The notes below the pieces were generated by a model, which worked only from the letters and a program-made list of their open reading frames with translations, was not told where the DNA came from and made no database searches. Positions 32,793-42,059 of a stretch of DNA of 64,000 nucleotides are shown one piece after another. Both the position numbers and the translations under genes were made by a program. This stretch comes from Piscicola geometra. Lineage: Eukaryota > Annelida > Clitellata > Hirudinida > Piscicolidae. Positions within the stretch are counted from its first letter, which is position 1. Each line of letters opens with the position of its first letter. The stretch covers positions 6,760,003 to 6,824,002 of the forward strand of contig OX030965.1 in NCBI GenBank assembly GCA_943735955.1. The letters run 5' to 3'.

Positions 32793-35766
32793 TCAAGCTG
32801 CCGCCTTCTGTTCATCCTCGACGGCATAGGCCTTCATGCGCTCGTCCTTCTTCTGCGCGATCCTGTCGGCCCTCCTCTTGCGAGACTCCTTCACCCTGTT
32901 CCTGCGTGCCTCTGCCTGGTCACTGTGGGGTGAAGAGGGTGATGGAGGTGATTTGGGTGAAGAGTGATGTCCAGTGGTTTGAGGAAATTGGTGCTATGAG
33001 TGTTATAATTAAGAGGATGCAGTTTAAATGTAAGTTGCATGGTTTATCACCCCTCTAATGGCCTTTCAGCTGAGGAATGGCTATGGAATATGCAAAACCT
33101 CATCATGAGATGAGACAATCTATGACATTGTGGTTGGATGACCTCATGTTTCAAGAGAACACATCAGTATCCTTGGCACCACAGTAGAAACCAAAAGATG
33201 CCAAGAGAACTTAGCATCAGTTGGTTTCAATGTCAATAAGTAAAAAATGACAAAAGAATAAGTTAAAAAATATTTGGAAAGGCATCAAAGAAAGAACTAG
33301 AAATGAAAGTGGAATTCTAAATAGTAAAGGCTTAGAACTTGAAACAAGTTTGAAAAATAGATAAAGTTGTAGAGGGTTTGAAAGGAATGTAAGTTGCATG
33401 GTTTATCACCCCTCTAATGGCCTTTCGGCTGTGGAATGGCTATGGAATATGCAACACCTCATCATGAGATGGGACAATCTATGACATTGTGGTTGGATGA
33501 CCTCATGTTTCAAGAGAACACATCAGTATCCTTGGCACCACAGTAGAAACCAAAAGATGCCAAGAGAACTTAGCATCAGTTGGTTTCAATGTCAATAAGT
33601 AAAAAATGACAAAAGAATAAGTTAAAAAATATTTGGAAAGGCATCAAAGAAAGAACTAGAAATTAAAGTGGAATTCTAAATAGTAAAGGCTTAGAACTTG
33701 AAACAAGTTTGAAAAATAGATAAAGTTGTAGAGGGTTTGAAAGGAATATAAGTTGCATGGTTTATCACCCCTCTAATGGCCTTTCGGCTGAGGAATGGCT
33801 ATGGAATATGCAACACCTCATCATGAGATGGGACAATCTATGACATTGTGGTTGGATGACCTCATGTTTCAAGAGAACACATCAGTATCCTTGGCACCAA
33901 GTAGAAACCAAAAGATGCCAAGAAAACTTAGCACCAGTTGGTTTCAATGTCAATAAGTAAAAAATGACAAAAGAATAAGTTAAAAAATATTTGGAAAGGC
34001 ATCAGAGAAAGAACTAGAAATTAAAGTGGAATTCTAAATAGTAAAGGCTTAGAACTTGAAACAAGTTTGAAAAATGGATGAAGTTGTAGAGGGTTTGAAA
34101 GGAATATAAGTTGCATGGTTTATCACCCCTCTAATGGCCTTTCGGCTGAGGAATGGCTATGGAATATGCAACACCTCATCATGAGATGGGACAATCTATG
34201 ACATTGTGGTTGGATGACCTCATGTTTCAAGAGAACACATCAGTATCCTTGGCACCACAGTAGAAACCAAAAGATGCCAAAAGAACTTAGCACCAGTTGG
34301 TTTCAATGTCAAAAAAGCGAAAAAAATCTGAGTTTAAAATGTTTAAAAAGTGAAACATAATAAATTGAATATTTAATAGTGAATGAAAACCAAAACTAAT
34401 TAATTTTATTCAATGAAGGACTTACTTGAGCTGCTTGGTTCTGGCGTTCTCCGCCTTCTTCTTGTGGATGTGCTCCATGAGGATCCTCTTGTTCTTGAAG
34501 ACGTTACCCTTGCATTTCATGTACAAGCTGTGGTACCTGTGGGTGCAAATGTTTGACCAAGATTAGTATATTTTTATTTTCGTTTGAAAGTTTTTGGAAA
34601 AAGATTGAGCTCAAGGTTTGAATGAATGTAAGTTGCATGGTTTATCACCCCTCTAATGGCCTTTCGGCTGTGGAATGGCTATGGAATATGCAACACCTCA
34701 TCATGAGATGGGACAATCTATGACATTGTGGTTGGATGACCTCATGTTTCAAGAGAACACATCAGTATCCTTGGCACCACAGTAGAAACTAAAAGATTCC
34801 AAGAGAACTTAGCATCAGTTGGTTTCAATGTCAGCATATAAAAATAGATTTTATTAATGCAATTTATTGTATTTATGATGTAAGTTGCATGGTTTATCAC
34901 CCCTCTAATTGCCTTTCAGCTAAGGAATGGCTATGGAATATGCAACACTTCATCATGAGATGGGATAATCTATGACATTGTGGTTGGATGACCTCATGTT
35001 TCAAGAGAACACATCAGTATCCTTGGCACCACAGTAGAAACCAAAAGATGCCAAGAGAACTTAGCACCAATTGGTTTCAATGTCAACACACACAATGAAG
35101 AAAAAAATATGAAAATAAGAAGCATGAAAGTGTACTCACAGGTGTTTGTCGATCTTTTTGTCGTCACGGTACCTCTTCAAGAGCCTCCTCAACACCCTCA
35201 TCTTCCTGATCCACACCACCTTCAGGGGCATACGGGCGTTGGCAGTACCCTTCCTCTTTCCAGTGCCGGTGTGCCTTCCCTTCCTCCTGGCGATCAAGTT
35301 CTTTCTCACCCTCGCCCTCGAGTGCACTGCCACCGGCTTCTCGATGATCAGACCATTTTTGATCAGTTTTCTGATGTTTTGTCCTAAGAGAGTGTAATGG
35401 ACGTGTAAAATGAAGCAATAACGAAGCTTGGAATGTCAATGTTTGCAACGTACTTGAGTTAGCATTGGCAATCTCGCTTGTTTCGTTGGGGTCCAACCAA
35501 ACTTTGTTGCGACCGCATTTCAACACCGCCGCCGCCAACCTTTTTTGAGACCTCAGAGTTCTGTTTAATAGTTTCAAAAGATTCTATAAATGCCTTGAAG
35601 AAATATGAGCGATAGAACAAATAACGACAAACGTAGAGTCATCACAGAGCATAACTTTAGGATGAAATATTAAGATAAAATAAAAATATTAGAAAATGAA
35701 AATGAATTTTACAATGAGCATGTTTCGAGATGAAACAATTTGAAGAAATGAAAGAGCTAACCCCAT
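32793..35766 (-). CDS. RPL19: 60S ribosomal protein L19 (eL19), host gene for intronic snoRNAs
   Basis: Exons (minus): 35762-35766, 35454-35560, 35140-35383, 34426-34536, 32793-32922; 198 residues against 196 in human. eL19 is a structural protein of the large subunit. Conserved blocks are [78 protein letters not shown] and the basic C-terminal helix. Exons 2-5 are certain. The tiny first exon (ATG GG) is inferred from phase, the short pyrimidine-rich leader and the usual minimal first exon of this gene. Introns 3 (34537-35139) and 4 (32923-34425) carry two and four copies of a U17-type snoRNA in sense orientation, which would be released from the spliced lariats. Confidence 0.93.
33026..33235 (-). 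ncRNA. SNORA73: U17/snR30 (E1) H/ACA snoRNA, copy 1
   Basis: About 210 nt, RPL19 intron 4, sense strand. U17/snR30 is the H/ACA RNA needed for 18S rRNA processing rather than pseudouridylation; known U17 is about 207 nt. Reading the minus strand: a long 5' hairpin closed by TGACATTG/CAATGTCA with inner stem CTTGGCA/TGCCAAG; a middle hairpin near CATGATGAG; then a 3' hairpin closed by TTGCAT/ATGCAA and ending CTTACATTT, so ACA lies 3 nt from the predicted end. The 3' internal loop has ATATTCCATA (m1-like; reference AUAUUCCUA) on one side and AAACCAT (m2) on the other, the U17 hallmark. The apex is GCT-GAAA-GGC. A clean H box is not seen between the hairpins. Confidence 0.82.
33385..33594 (-). 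ncRNA. SNORA73: U17/snR30 H/ACA snoRNA, copy 2
   Basis: Same structure as the copy at 33026-33235, RPL19 intron 4. The m1-like and m2 elements are intact, the box reads ACA and the apex is GCC-GAAA-GGC. The closing stem of the 3' hairpin extends to GTTGCAT/ATGCAAC. One mismatch lies in the CCAC/GAGG stem. Confidence 0.82.
33744..33952 (-). ncRNA. SNORA73: U17/snR30 H/ACA snoRNA, copy 3
   Basis: RPL19 intron 4. The m1-like and m2 elements are intact and the CCTC/GAGG stem is perfect. The terminal box is ATA instead of ACA, an accepted variant of the ACA box. One base is missing in the loop of the 5' hairpin, making this copy 209 nt. Confidence 0.8.
34102..34311 (-). ncRNA. SNORA73: U17/snR30 H/ACA snoRNA, copy 4
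   Basis: RPL19 intron 4. The m1-like and m2 elements are intact and the terminal box is ATA. In the inner 5' stem the first C is replaced by T on the sense strand (TTTGGCA/TGCCAAG), turning a C-G pair into a U-G wobble. Confidence 0.8.
34624..34833 (-). ncRNA. SNORA73: U17/snR30 H/ACA snoRNA, copy 5
   Basis: RPL19 intron 3, alone without the spacer that accompanies the intron-4 copies. The m1-like and m2 elements and the ACA box are intact. One mismatch lies in the inner 5' stem (CTTGGAA/TGCCAAG) and one in the CCAC/GAGG stem. Confidence 0.8.
34876..35085 (-). ncRNA. SNORA73: U17/snR30 H/ACA snoRNA, copy 6
   Basis: RPL19 intron 3, only about 40 bp from copy 5. The m1-like and m2 elements and the ACA box are intact. 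The apex is GCT-GAAA-GGC and the stem below it is CCTT/GAGG; both substitutions keep pairing as G-U wobbles on the sense strand. It is the most diverged copy. Confidence 0.8.
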
Positions 35767-35800
35767 GCTCAGAGAGTATAAAAAGAAAAGGCTGTGCAAT
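35767..35800 (-). promoter_or_regulatory. RPL19 core promoter with TOP-like tract
   Basis: On the minus strand CCTTTTCTTTTT (35780-35791) lies about 15-25 nt before the ATG. An uninterrupted pyrimidine tract at the cap site (5' TOP) and a very short leader are typical of ribosomal protein genes and give mTOR-dependent translation. The start site is inferred. Confidence 0.45.
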
Positions 35801-37000
35801 CTATTTCCTACATTTTACTGAAAAGCGCATCACAGTTTTGCAAAATTTCAAAAAATATACTTTTTTACTAACTTTTTATTTCATGATAGTACAATTATTA
35901 TTTATATAAATTTTGAAAATTTTTCATTTTGAAAACTTTTTCTTCTATTTTTTAACAATTTAAACAGTCTTTTCAAATCAGCATGTACCCACTCAAAAAC
36001 TTTTTTTAATGTTTAAAAGATCTAGTGACGATGTGACGTCTGCACTACGTTAGAAAATACGTTCATATATCATCGCTGCAACAATCCTGCAAAAATATTT
36101 TTTTATTGTTGGATAGGAAAAATAATTCCAAAACTGGAAAAAAAGTGATTGAGAATGTTAGAATTTTTGGTTGAATTTTTGGTTGAAATAACAATTATTT
36201 CAAGAATCTTATAAGATAAATTGAGAAATCTAGTTCAAAGTTACAGCACCTTAGTAAGGACGGATGTCATAATTGATGAGATGACCGTTTGTATTTAGTA
36301 TATGCACCTAAGTTTATGGGCAAATAACTTCCAATTATGATATTAAGGTAGAAATTATGCCTCTAAACTCCTTTAAATAATTAACGATTTGTCACACCAT
36401 AAAAGTCTTGGTGATTTATGAATATGCCAGGAAATACAACTTTTAAAGATTCTGCAAAATATTTCTAACTTTTTCGTTAAATTCATTTCGAGTTTTTTTG
36501 CTGTATTTGGCATTTGCTACTTTTTTTCTTCTCAGTTTCATAAAATACTCTAAAAAGGAAATTAGCTGAATACGAAAAAATAATTTTTATAAATCACGGA
36601 TCTGAGAAATGTACAATTTATGCTTCAAGATCATATCTATATAGGAGAAGACGAAAAAAGAAAAAAAAAATACTTTTTACGTAAGAGAAACGTTGATTTA
36701 TACTTGGGAAAAACAACAGGTTTTTGAGTTGGTTTTTGCTGACAATATTTTCAGTGATTTCTATTTTAAAGATTTACTGTGAAAAAAGATAATTTAAAGG
36801 TTTACATGTGTATAGTTTGAAGAAGTATGAGTTACTGTCCAAAATATAAAAGTATATATGTTACAGTCAAATCAGAACTTTCAATTAATCAATCAATCCA
36901 ATACATTGCGTAAAGCCTGCAACTCATGCACTTCTCGTAACGACTGATCCCCCTGGTAATTAAGCGTTTTAATAATAATAATAATAATAATAATGCCTAT
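35801..37000. other. Intergenic spacer, AT-rich
   Basis: Between the divergent RPL19 and peptide-precursor genes. It ends in an (AAT)n tract near 36970-36992. No exon or RNA gene seen. Confidence 0.55.
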
Positions 37001-37004
37001 TTAT

Positions 37005-37275
37005 AATGCGCCAAGGCACGCAACTGAGGCGCCACTCACACGACATACGTAGACGTCGGACTTGCAACTTAAAGGTTGCCAGTTCGAATCCTTGGAAGCA
37101 ACCGTGAACTATCATATACCTAGTGTATATGATGCGGTGTTTGCGACGTATGCATTGAGAGATGTGTACGTCGTGTGGAGTAGCGCCTCGGCGCATAAGA
37201 ACCATGGTTCTCAGAACCATTGTAACATGGCATGCGTCTGTCAGGCTGTGAATAATAAAGACCAAAAAAAAAAAA
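37005..37275 (+). repeat. tRNA-derived SINE, left (plus) copy
   Basis: The head contains a B box AGTTCGAATCC near 37080, followed by aaccgtgaactatcatatac, a body ending aataataaagacc and an A-rich tail at about 37262-37275. The A-box region is degraded. Confidence 0.7.
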
Positions 37276-37400
37276 AGAAACACCGCATCATATACACTAG
37301 GTATATGATAGCTCACGGTTGGCTGAACAGGGATTGGAACTGGCGACCTTTAAGTTGCAGGTCCAAGGACTTTACCATCTAAGCCAACCCGCTCGCCAAG
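37276..37400 (-). repeat. tRNA-derived SINE, right (inverted) copy
   Basis: On the minus strand it begins with a tRNA-like head GGCGAGCGGGTTGGCTTAGA, with A box TGGCTTAGATGG and B box AGTTCCAATCCC, then shares the CTATCATATACCTAGTGTAT block with the left copy. It is truncated and abuts the A tail of the left copy, so the pair is tail-to-tail. Confidence 0.7.
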
Positions 37401-37948
37401 TAAACCTTTTGACCAGTAAAGCCAGTCAATTCGTGAAAAGTCAGAAAATTTGATTTACAGTCTTTAGTCATTTATTAGGTAAGCTCTTGTCATTCATAAG
37501 TTCAAGTTTTTTTTAACATTTTATAATGAAAGTTTCAGAATTTATTAAACTAATTATCAATAAGTTTAGAAAATTTTTACAAATTACATTTTAAGCAAGA
37601 AAATATTTCAAATTGGCATGTTTTTTTTCAGGCTTTACGCCTCCTTTCAAGTTTGACTGTCACGTCATAAGAGCTCAACGAATTTGTAGGCTTGAAAACC
37701 TAAGTGAAACAAAAAACTTCAACTGTGTAATTCTCAGTTTTCATAGTAAATAACAATAATTCGAAAAATAAATACACCAGCATTATTTTAATTTATATTT
37801 CCAGTAAAAATATCTTCTAAAAGAAACATATTTATTCATATTTGGATCAATTGTCGCTCTTATCTCCAAGACAATGATTCAAGAAAGCATCAACACGCCG
37901 GAGAATCACCTTGTCTCCGTCAGAGCCTTTTGACATATGCAAATACGT

Positions 37949-38234
<286 letters not shown>

Positions 38235-38589
38235 AGTGAGTGAGTGTGAAAGACCGAGTAAGCGTGTGTGGTTCTTGCGTGACCATATATACACCTATAT
38301 TCCTTGAATTCTGATGAGAAGTTTGCAATTTTCTTAAGTTTTTAAATAGCCAATAAAACTAATCACTTTCATTGATTCAGAGAATCATTCGATTACTTTC
38401 TTAAGTTACAAACGAATTATCAGTAACTATTTGTCACTTTTCGACCTCAACATTACCGTAAACGCTGTTTTCTTTATTTGAATTCTTTAATTAATTACAA
38501 CTGAAAACCTTCAAAACAAGATTATAAAAACTATTCCTCATCCATGATCTAATAGGTTTATTTGCCTAATCAAATAAAATACATACCAC

Positions 38590-40016
38590 ATGACCGTGAC
38601 CTCCATAACCGAGCCTTTCCAGATGCTGCTTGCTTCCAGGCTGGGTGCGGTGCTGTGCCTGCTCTTCTGGCTGGCTGCCACACAGGCTGAATCCTCCGCC
38701 TCAAAGGAAATGCTGAGAGCCTTCTTGAACGAGGACAGAAAGCCTGGTTTGTATAATTTGATTAATTTAAGCAAATATAAATGTTTTTATTTTATTTTAT
38801 CGATACTTCTTTTAATGAGTCTGGTTTATAGAATTTTTGTCGATTTGTAAAACTTTTAAAATTTCGTTCGACAAAGAAAGCGTAGAAATATCAATAAAAT
38901 GGTTTTGAGTTTTATAAAAAAGAATTAATCCACATTCCTTTATCTTAATTTCTTTTTCATCTTGAAATAACTCCCACCCCCTCCCACTCAAGCATTCTCC
39001 CACTCCTTCGGCAAGAGAAGGGCTTACGTGAGAGGCATCAGAAGCGATGAAATCTCCAACGAAGCTGACAGGCCCAACTATCTCTACAGCGACTACAACA
39101 ACAACTACGACAACCTAGGCAGTGAGCGCAAACTACCCATTAACAACTACAACAACTACAACATCCCACACAACTACTACAACGACATAGCTGTCAAGGG
39201 TCTACCTGGACTGCTCAGCAAGCAGATGATTAGAGGTGATTTTGAGAGATTCATAATATTTTTATATTATTTAATTGAATAAAATTTATCTTTTATTAAA
39301 GTGGCACGTTTAGGAATATTTCTTTTTATCTTTTAAATAAGCATATAATTTAGAATGGGTTATTTTTTAAAGATAGGAAATTAAATTGTGATAATAAAAG
39401 GTTTTTTTATTATTTTTCAAATGGAAAAATGGATAAATTATCTCTTTAGCTATCTATCGCACTTGAGTCTAAGCCTCGAAAAATGTTGAAGTATTAGAAC
39501 TGAAGGCTATTTATTATTCCCTTGTAAGTTTGAAGCTTTTAAAAAACTGTAACATCATCAAATGAATTTTAATTTTACTTCAAAAAACTTAAAGCAAAAG
39601 CGAAGGCTTATTAGCCTTAAAAACAATAGTTTATTTAAATGCTTTAAAACTTAAGATAATTTGTTAACTTTTTAAGCAATTATAATATATTTTTTCTTTT
39701 TTTATAAGTCAGAAAATTAAAGTTCCAAATTTTTGCGTCTCAATAGACGCTTTTTTCGTCTTTAAAGTATCAATCTTGGAGATTTAAAAATATAGCTTTT
39801 GAAAGAAGCTAATGAATTGCGTTTTTTTGAATTTTATTTACTAAATAGTTTGAAGAAAAATAATAAATTGTAGCTTAGATAAATTAATTTAAGACATGCT
39901 TAATGTATTTTAGGCGTATTTAAAATAAAATAATTAAAATTTTTAAAGATATAAAAAATTATAAAACATTTGCAGAATTGTCAAAAAACCAAGAAGAAAA
40001 AAAAGCAATGCTGTAG
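38590..40016 (+). CDS. Putative secreted neuropeptide precursor (FSHSF-amide type)
   Basis: Proposed exons 38590-38746, 38993-39235, 39976-40016, phase-consistent, 146 residues. A hydrophobic signal sequence (LGAVLCLLFWLAATQA) would be cleaved before ESSASKE. The first product ends AFSHSFG-KRR, a textbook amidation plus dibasic cleavage site, giving a peptide ending in FSHSF-amide. A second dibasic site (RK) follows LGSE, after an Asn/Tyr-rich spacer (YNNNYDN, NNYNNYNIP). The C-terminal piece, GLPGLLSKQMIREL, is amphipathic. Initiation could instead be at ATG 38623, giving a shorter signal peptide; the CCAG before it could also be a splice acceptor. The third exon is short and rests on phase and acceptor alone. 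I do not recognise the peptide family. Confidence 0.55.
39236..39975. other. AT-rich intron of the putative peptide precursor
   Basis: Nothing beyond A/T-rich sequence is seen. If the third exon is wrong, this is 3' flanking DNA. Confidence 0.4.
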
Positions 40017-40395
40017 ACTGAAAATCACAATATGAAGAAAAAACTTACTGAAATTACAAATTTCAAACCTATTATAATAAATTATCCATTTTAATTAATG
40101 AAAAATACATAAAAACTTGTGTTAGTTTATTATTTAAGTAAATTAGAGTACATTCCTTGACAGGTTGCTAAGATAAAGACTACCTGTGATGTAAACATTG
40201 TAAGTGTAGGTCCTACACTGTAAGAACACAAAAAAAACGTTTTGATAGATTTTCTGTTACATAAACAAAATGAAAGGAATGTTCGACCAATAAATTATGA
40301 AAAATCGTGTTTCTACTTAATGTTTATTACACATTTTTCAAACCGATCGTAGAAGTACTAATCACAACTAAGTCATGGTAGTTTAGTTCTTGAGA

Positions 40396-41883
40396 ATGAA
40401 CAATAACTCCTACAATCACCCTCGAGTAAAAAGCGAAGGATCCAAATATGCTTTGAAAAACAAGTCGACGGGTAACTGGTTCTCGCATTACAAGCCTCAA
40501 GCTGACATCTTTGACTCGGAGCCGAACTTCCAAAATGGCCAAGAAATTCAAGAAAATGAGAGCGAAGACGAAAAATATGTTTATTCGAAAAGGTTTAACT
40601 CCAAAGAAATGAATGAGACAAAGGAGAGAATATACGGCACAAATGGAGAAAGGGATTGGTATAATCATGAGAACAACCGAAACTACAGACCGCCTAAGAA
40701 GGAAAGATTGAGATCCGAAAATGCCGTAGAGTTCAAGAAGAAATTCGAAGAGGAAAGCAAGTACAGTGTACAAAATGGGACAAGTAATAGGTTTTCGCGA
40801 AGTGGTCCGAACACAAAAGATGTGAGCAAAAACAAAGACAAGATACGAGGAAAGCACAACACGCCAGGCTGGTTCAAACACCGGGATGAAGAAAACCCAG
40901 GTAACGATGAAGATGCGGAAGAAGATTTTGAGGAAGAACTTTTGAAGGCTGCCAAGACAAGACTCACGACGGAGGCTGCCATTGGATACAAGGACAGGAA
41001 CGTTGGCGGTTCAATAGGGGAGAGAGGGGTTCAGTCGAGAGAAGAAGTAGACTTGGGAGATGCAGGAATTGGAGGTGATGCATGGAGACCGGAAAGCAGG
41101 GTTGGCTTGCATCCCAGAGCGGAGTCGGAGTGTTGGTTCCACCACAACGACGAGGTCGATGGTCGCACAGAGCACGTTCCACGCAGGTGTCCCTCGCAGG
41201 CTGCCAGGGACACCTACCAGAAGTCACGAGGTCTCACCATGCTGAGTATTTTCCAGCACAAAACTGAAGAGTCTTCTACCACGCAATCCACCGTGAAGCA
41301 GTCTCATGCAACTGCTTCCGACGTAGGAGGCTTACTCGACAGCAAGGGACACTCGTACCACCTGGCAAGACCTTTCCAACAACACTTCCTCAACCAAACT
41401 CACAAAACGAGTGCTGAAGGGACGATGAAGACGGTGATGAACCAACGAGAGAACGTCAACTTCAAAGAGGCCATCAACTACGCCAGGGCAGTCAAGCCAG
41501 AGGCGCAACGGTCGCACGACAAACAACAGGGAGACGTGATGGCCGAGTGCATGACAGGCTACCCAGATCGACCTTACCAAAAACACATCCACAAGTCAGT
41601 GAACATGAAACAAGAGTTTCTCGACAGACAAAGAGGTTCAAAAATAGCCCTCGCCATCGCGGGCAACCTGCCACTCAGCGCCAAGAATGTTCCTCTCAGG
41701 GCGGTCAAGCCAGAAGCAGCTGATAACGCGCAGAGAAGTCGAGGCTCGATCGGCAATGTCTTCCGCCACAGCAGCACTGCAGCCGTCTCAGATGCCAAAC
41801 AACCTCGGCTCAGGTCAGCACAGGCGAGGGAAATCGCCAGAAGATATCACTATGGCAGCGTTAACAATTTGATCTTTCAGTAG
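40396..41883 (+). CDS. Unrecognised basic protein with W-[FY]-x-H repeats
   Basis: Single-exon frame from ATG 40396 to TAG 41881-41883, 495 residues. It is much richer in G/C than its flanks and not low-complexity, so it looks genuinely coding. The N-terminal half holds four short repeats with the core Trp-aromatic-x-His: GNWFSHYK, RDWYNHEN, PGWFKHRD and ECWFHHND. The C-terminal half has two RAVKPEA repeats and ends REIARRYHYGSVNNLIFQ. No signal peptide or membrane segment is visible; the composition is charged, suggesting a soluble or cytoskeletal protein. Convergent with the NWD1-like gene, 176 bp apart. An upstream non-coding exon cannot be excluded. Function unknown. Confidence 0.7.
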   Translation: MNNNSYNHPRVKSEGSKYALKNKSTGNWFSHYKPQADIFDSEPNFQNGQEIQENESEDEKYVYSKRFNSKEMNETKERIYGTNGERDWYNHENNRNYRPPKKERLRSENAVEFKKKFEEESKYSVQNGTSNRFSRSGPNTKDVSKNKDKIRGKHNTPGWFKHRDEENPGNDEDAEEDFEEELLKAAKTRLTTEAAIGYKDRNVGGSIGERGVQSREEVDLGDAGIGGDAWRPESRVGLHPRAESECWFHHNDEVDGRTEHVPRRCPSQAARDTYQKSRGLTMLSIFQHKTEESSTTQSTVKQSHATASDVGGLLDSKGHSYHLARPFQQHFLNQTHKTSAEGTMKTVMNQRENVNFKEAINYARAVKPEAQRSHDKQQGDVMAECMTGYPDRPYQKHIHKSVNMKQEFLDRQRGSKIALAIAGNLPLSAKNVPLRAVKPEAADNAQRSRGSIGNVFRHSSTAAVSDAKQPRLRSAQAREIARRYHYGSVNNLIFQ

Positions 41884-42059
41884 TTGCTTTTCTCTTTTAA
41901 TTACTTTTTTACATTGTTTTCATTTTATAAGATCGATTATGAAAATATTTTTTCCTTGTTTTATGTAAAAAAAAAACTATTAATATCGTTCGTCGAAATA
42001 TACAGAATCTATGCAAAAAACATGTCTTTACAATCATGTAACAAAAAATGTATAAGATC

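Larger units (their letters stand above)
33026..34311. repeat. 359-bp tandem array (snoRNA plus spacer) in RPL19 intron 4
   Basis: Four snoRNA copies start at 33026, 33385, 33744 and 34102, a period of 359, 359 and 358 bp. The ~150-bp spacers (33236-33384, 33595-33743, 33953-34101) are also nearly identical, showing tandem duplication of a snoRNA-plus-spacer unit. Confidence 0.95.

Noticed and set aside
33026..35085. Interpretation of the six RPL19 intronic elements as a MITE or plus-strand element
   Set aside because: No terminal inverted repeats spanning the whole element and no target duplications seen; the m1-like/m2 elements, ACA box and strand-specific wobble changes fit a sense-strand H/ACA RNA better.
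37320..37400. A tRNA gene on the minus strand (anticodon-like GCA)
   Set aside because: No complete cloverleaf; it continues into the same body as the facing SINE copy.
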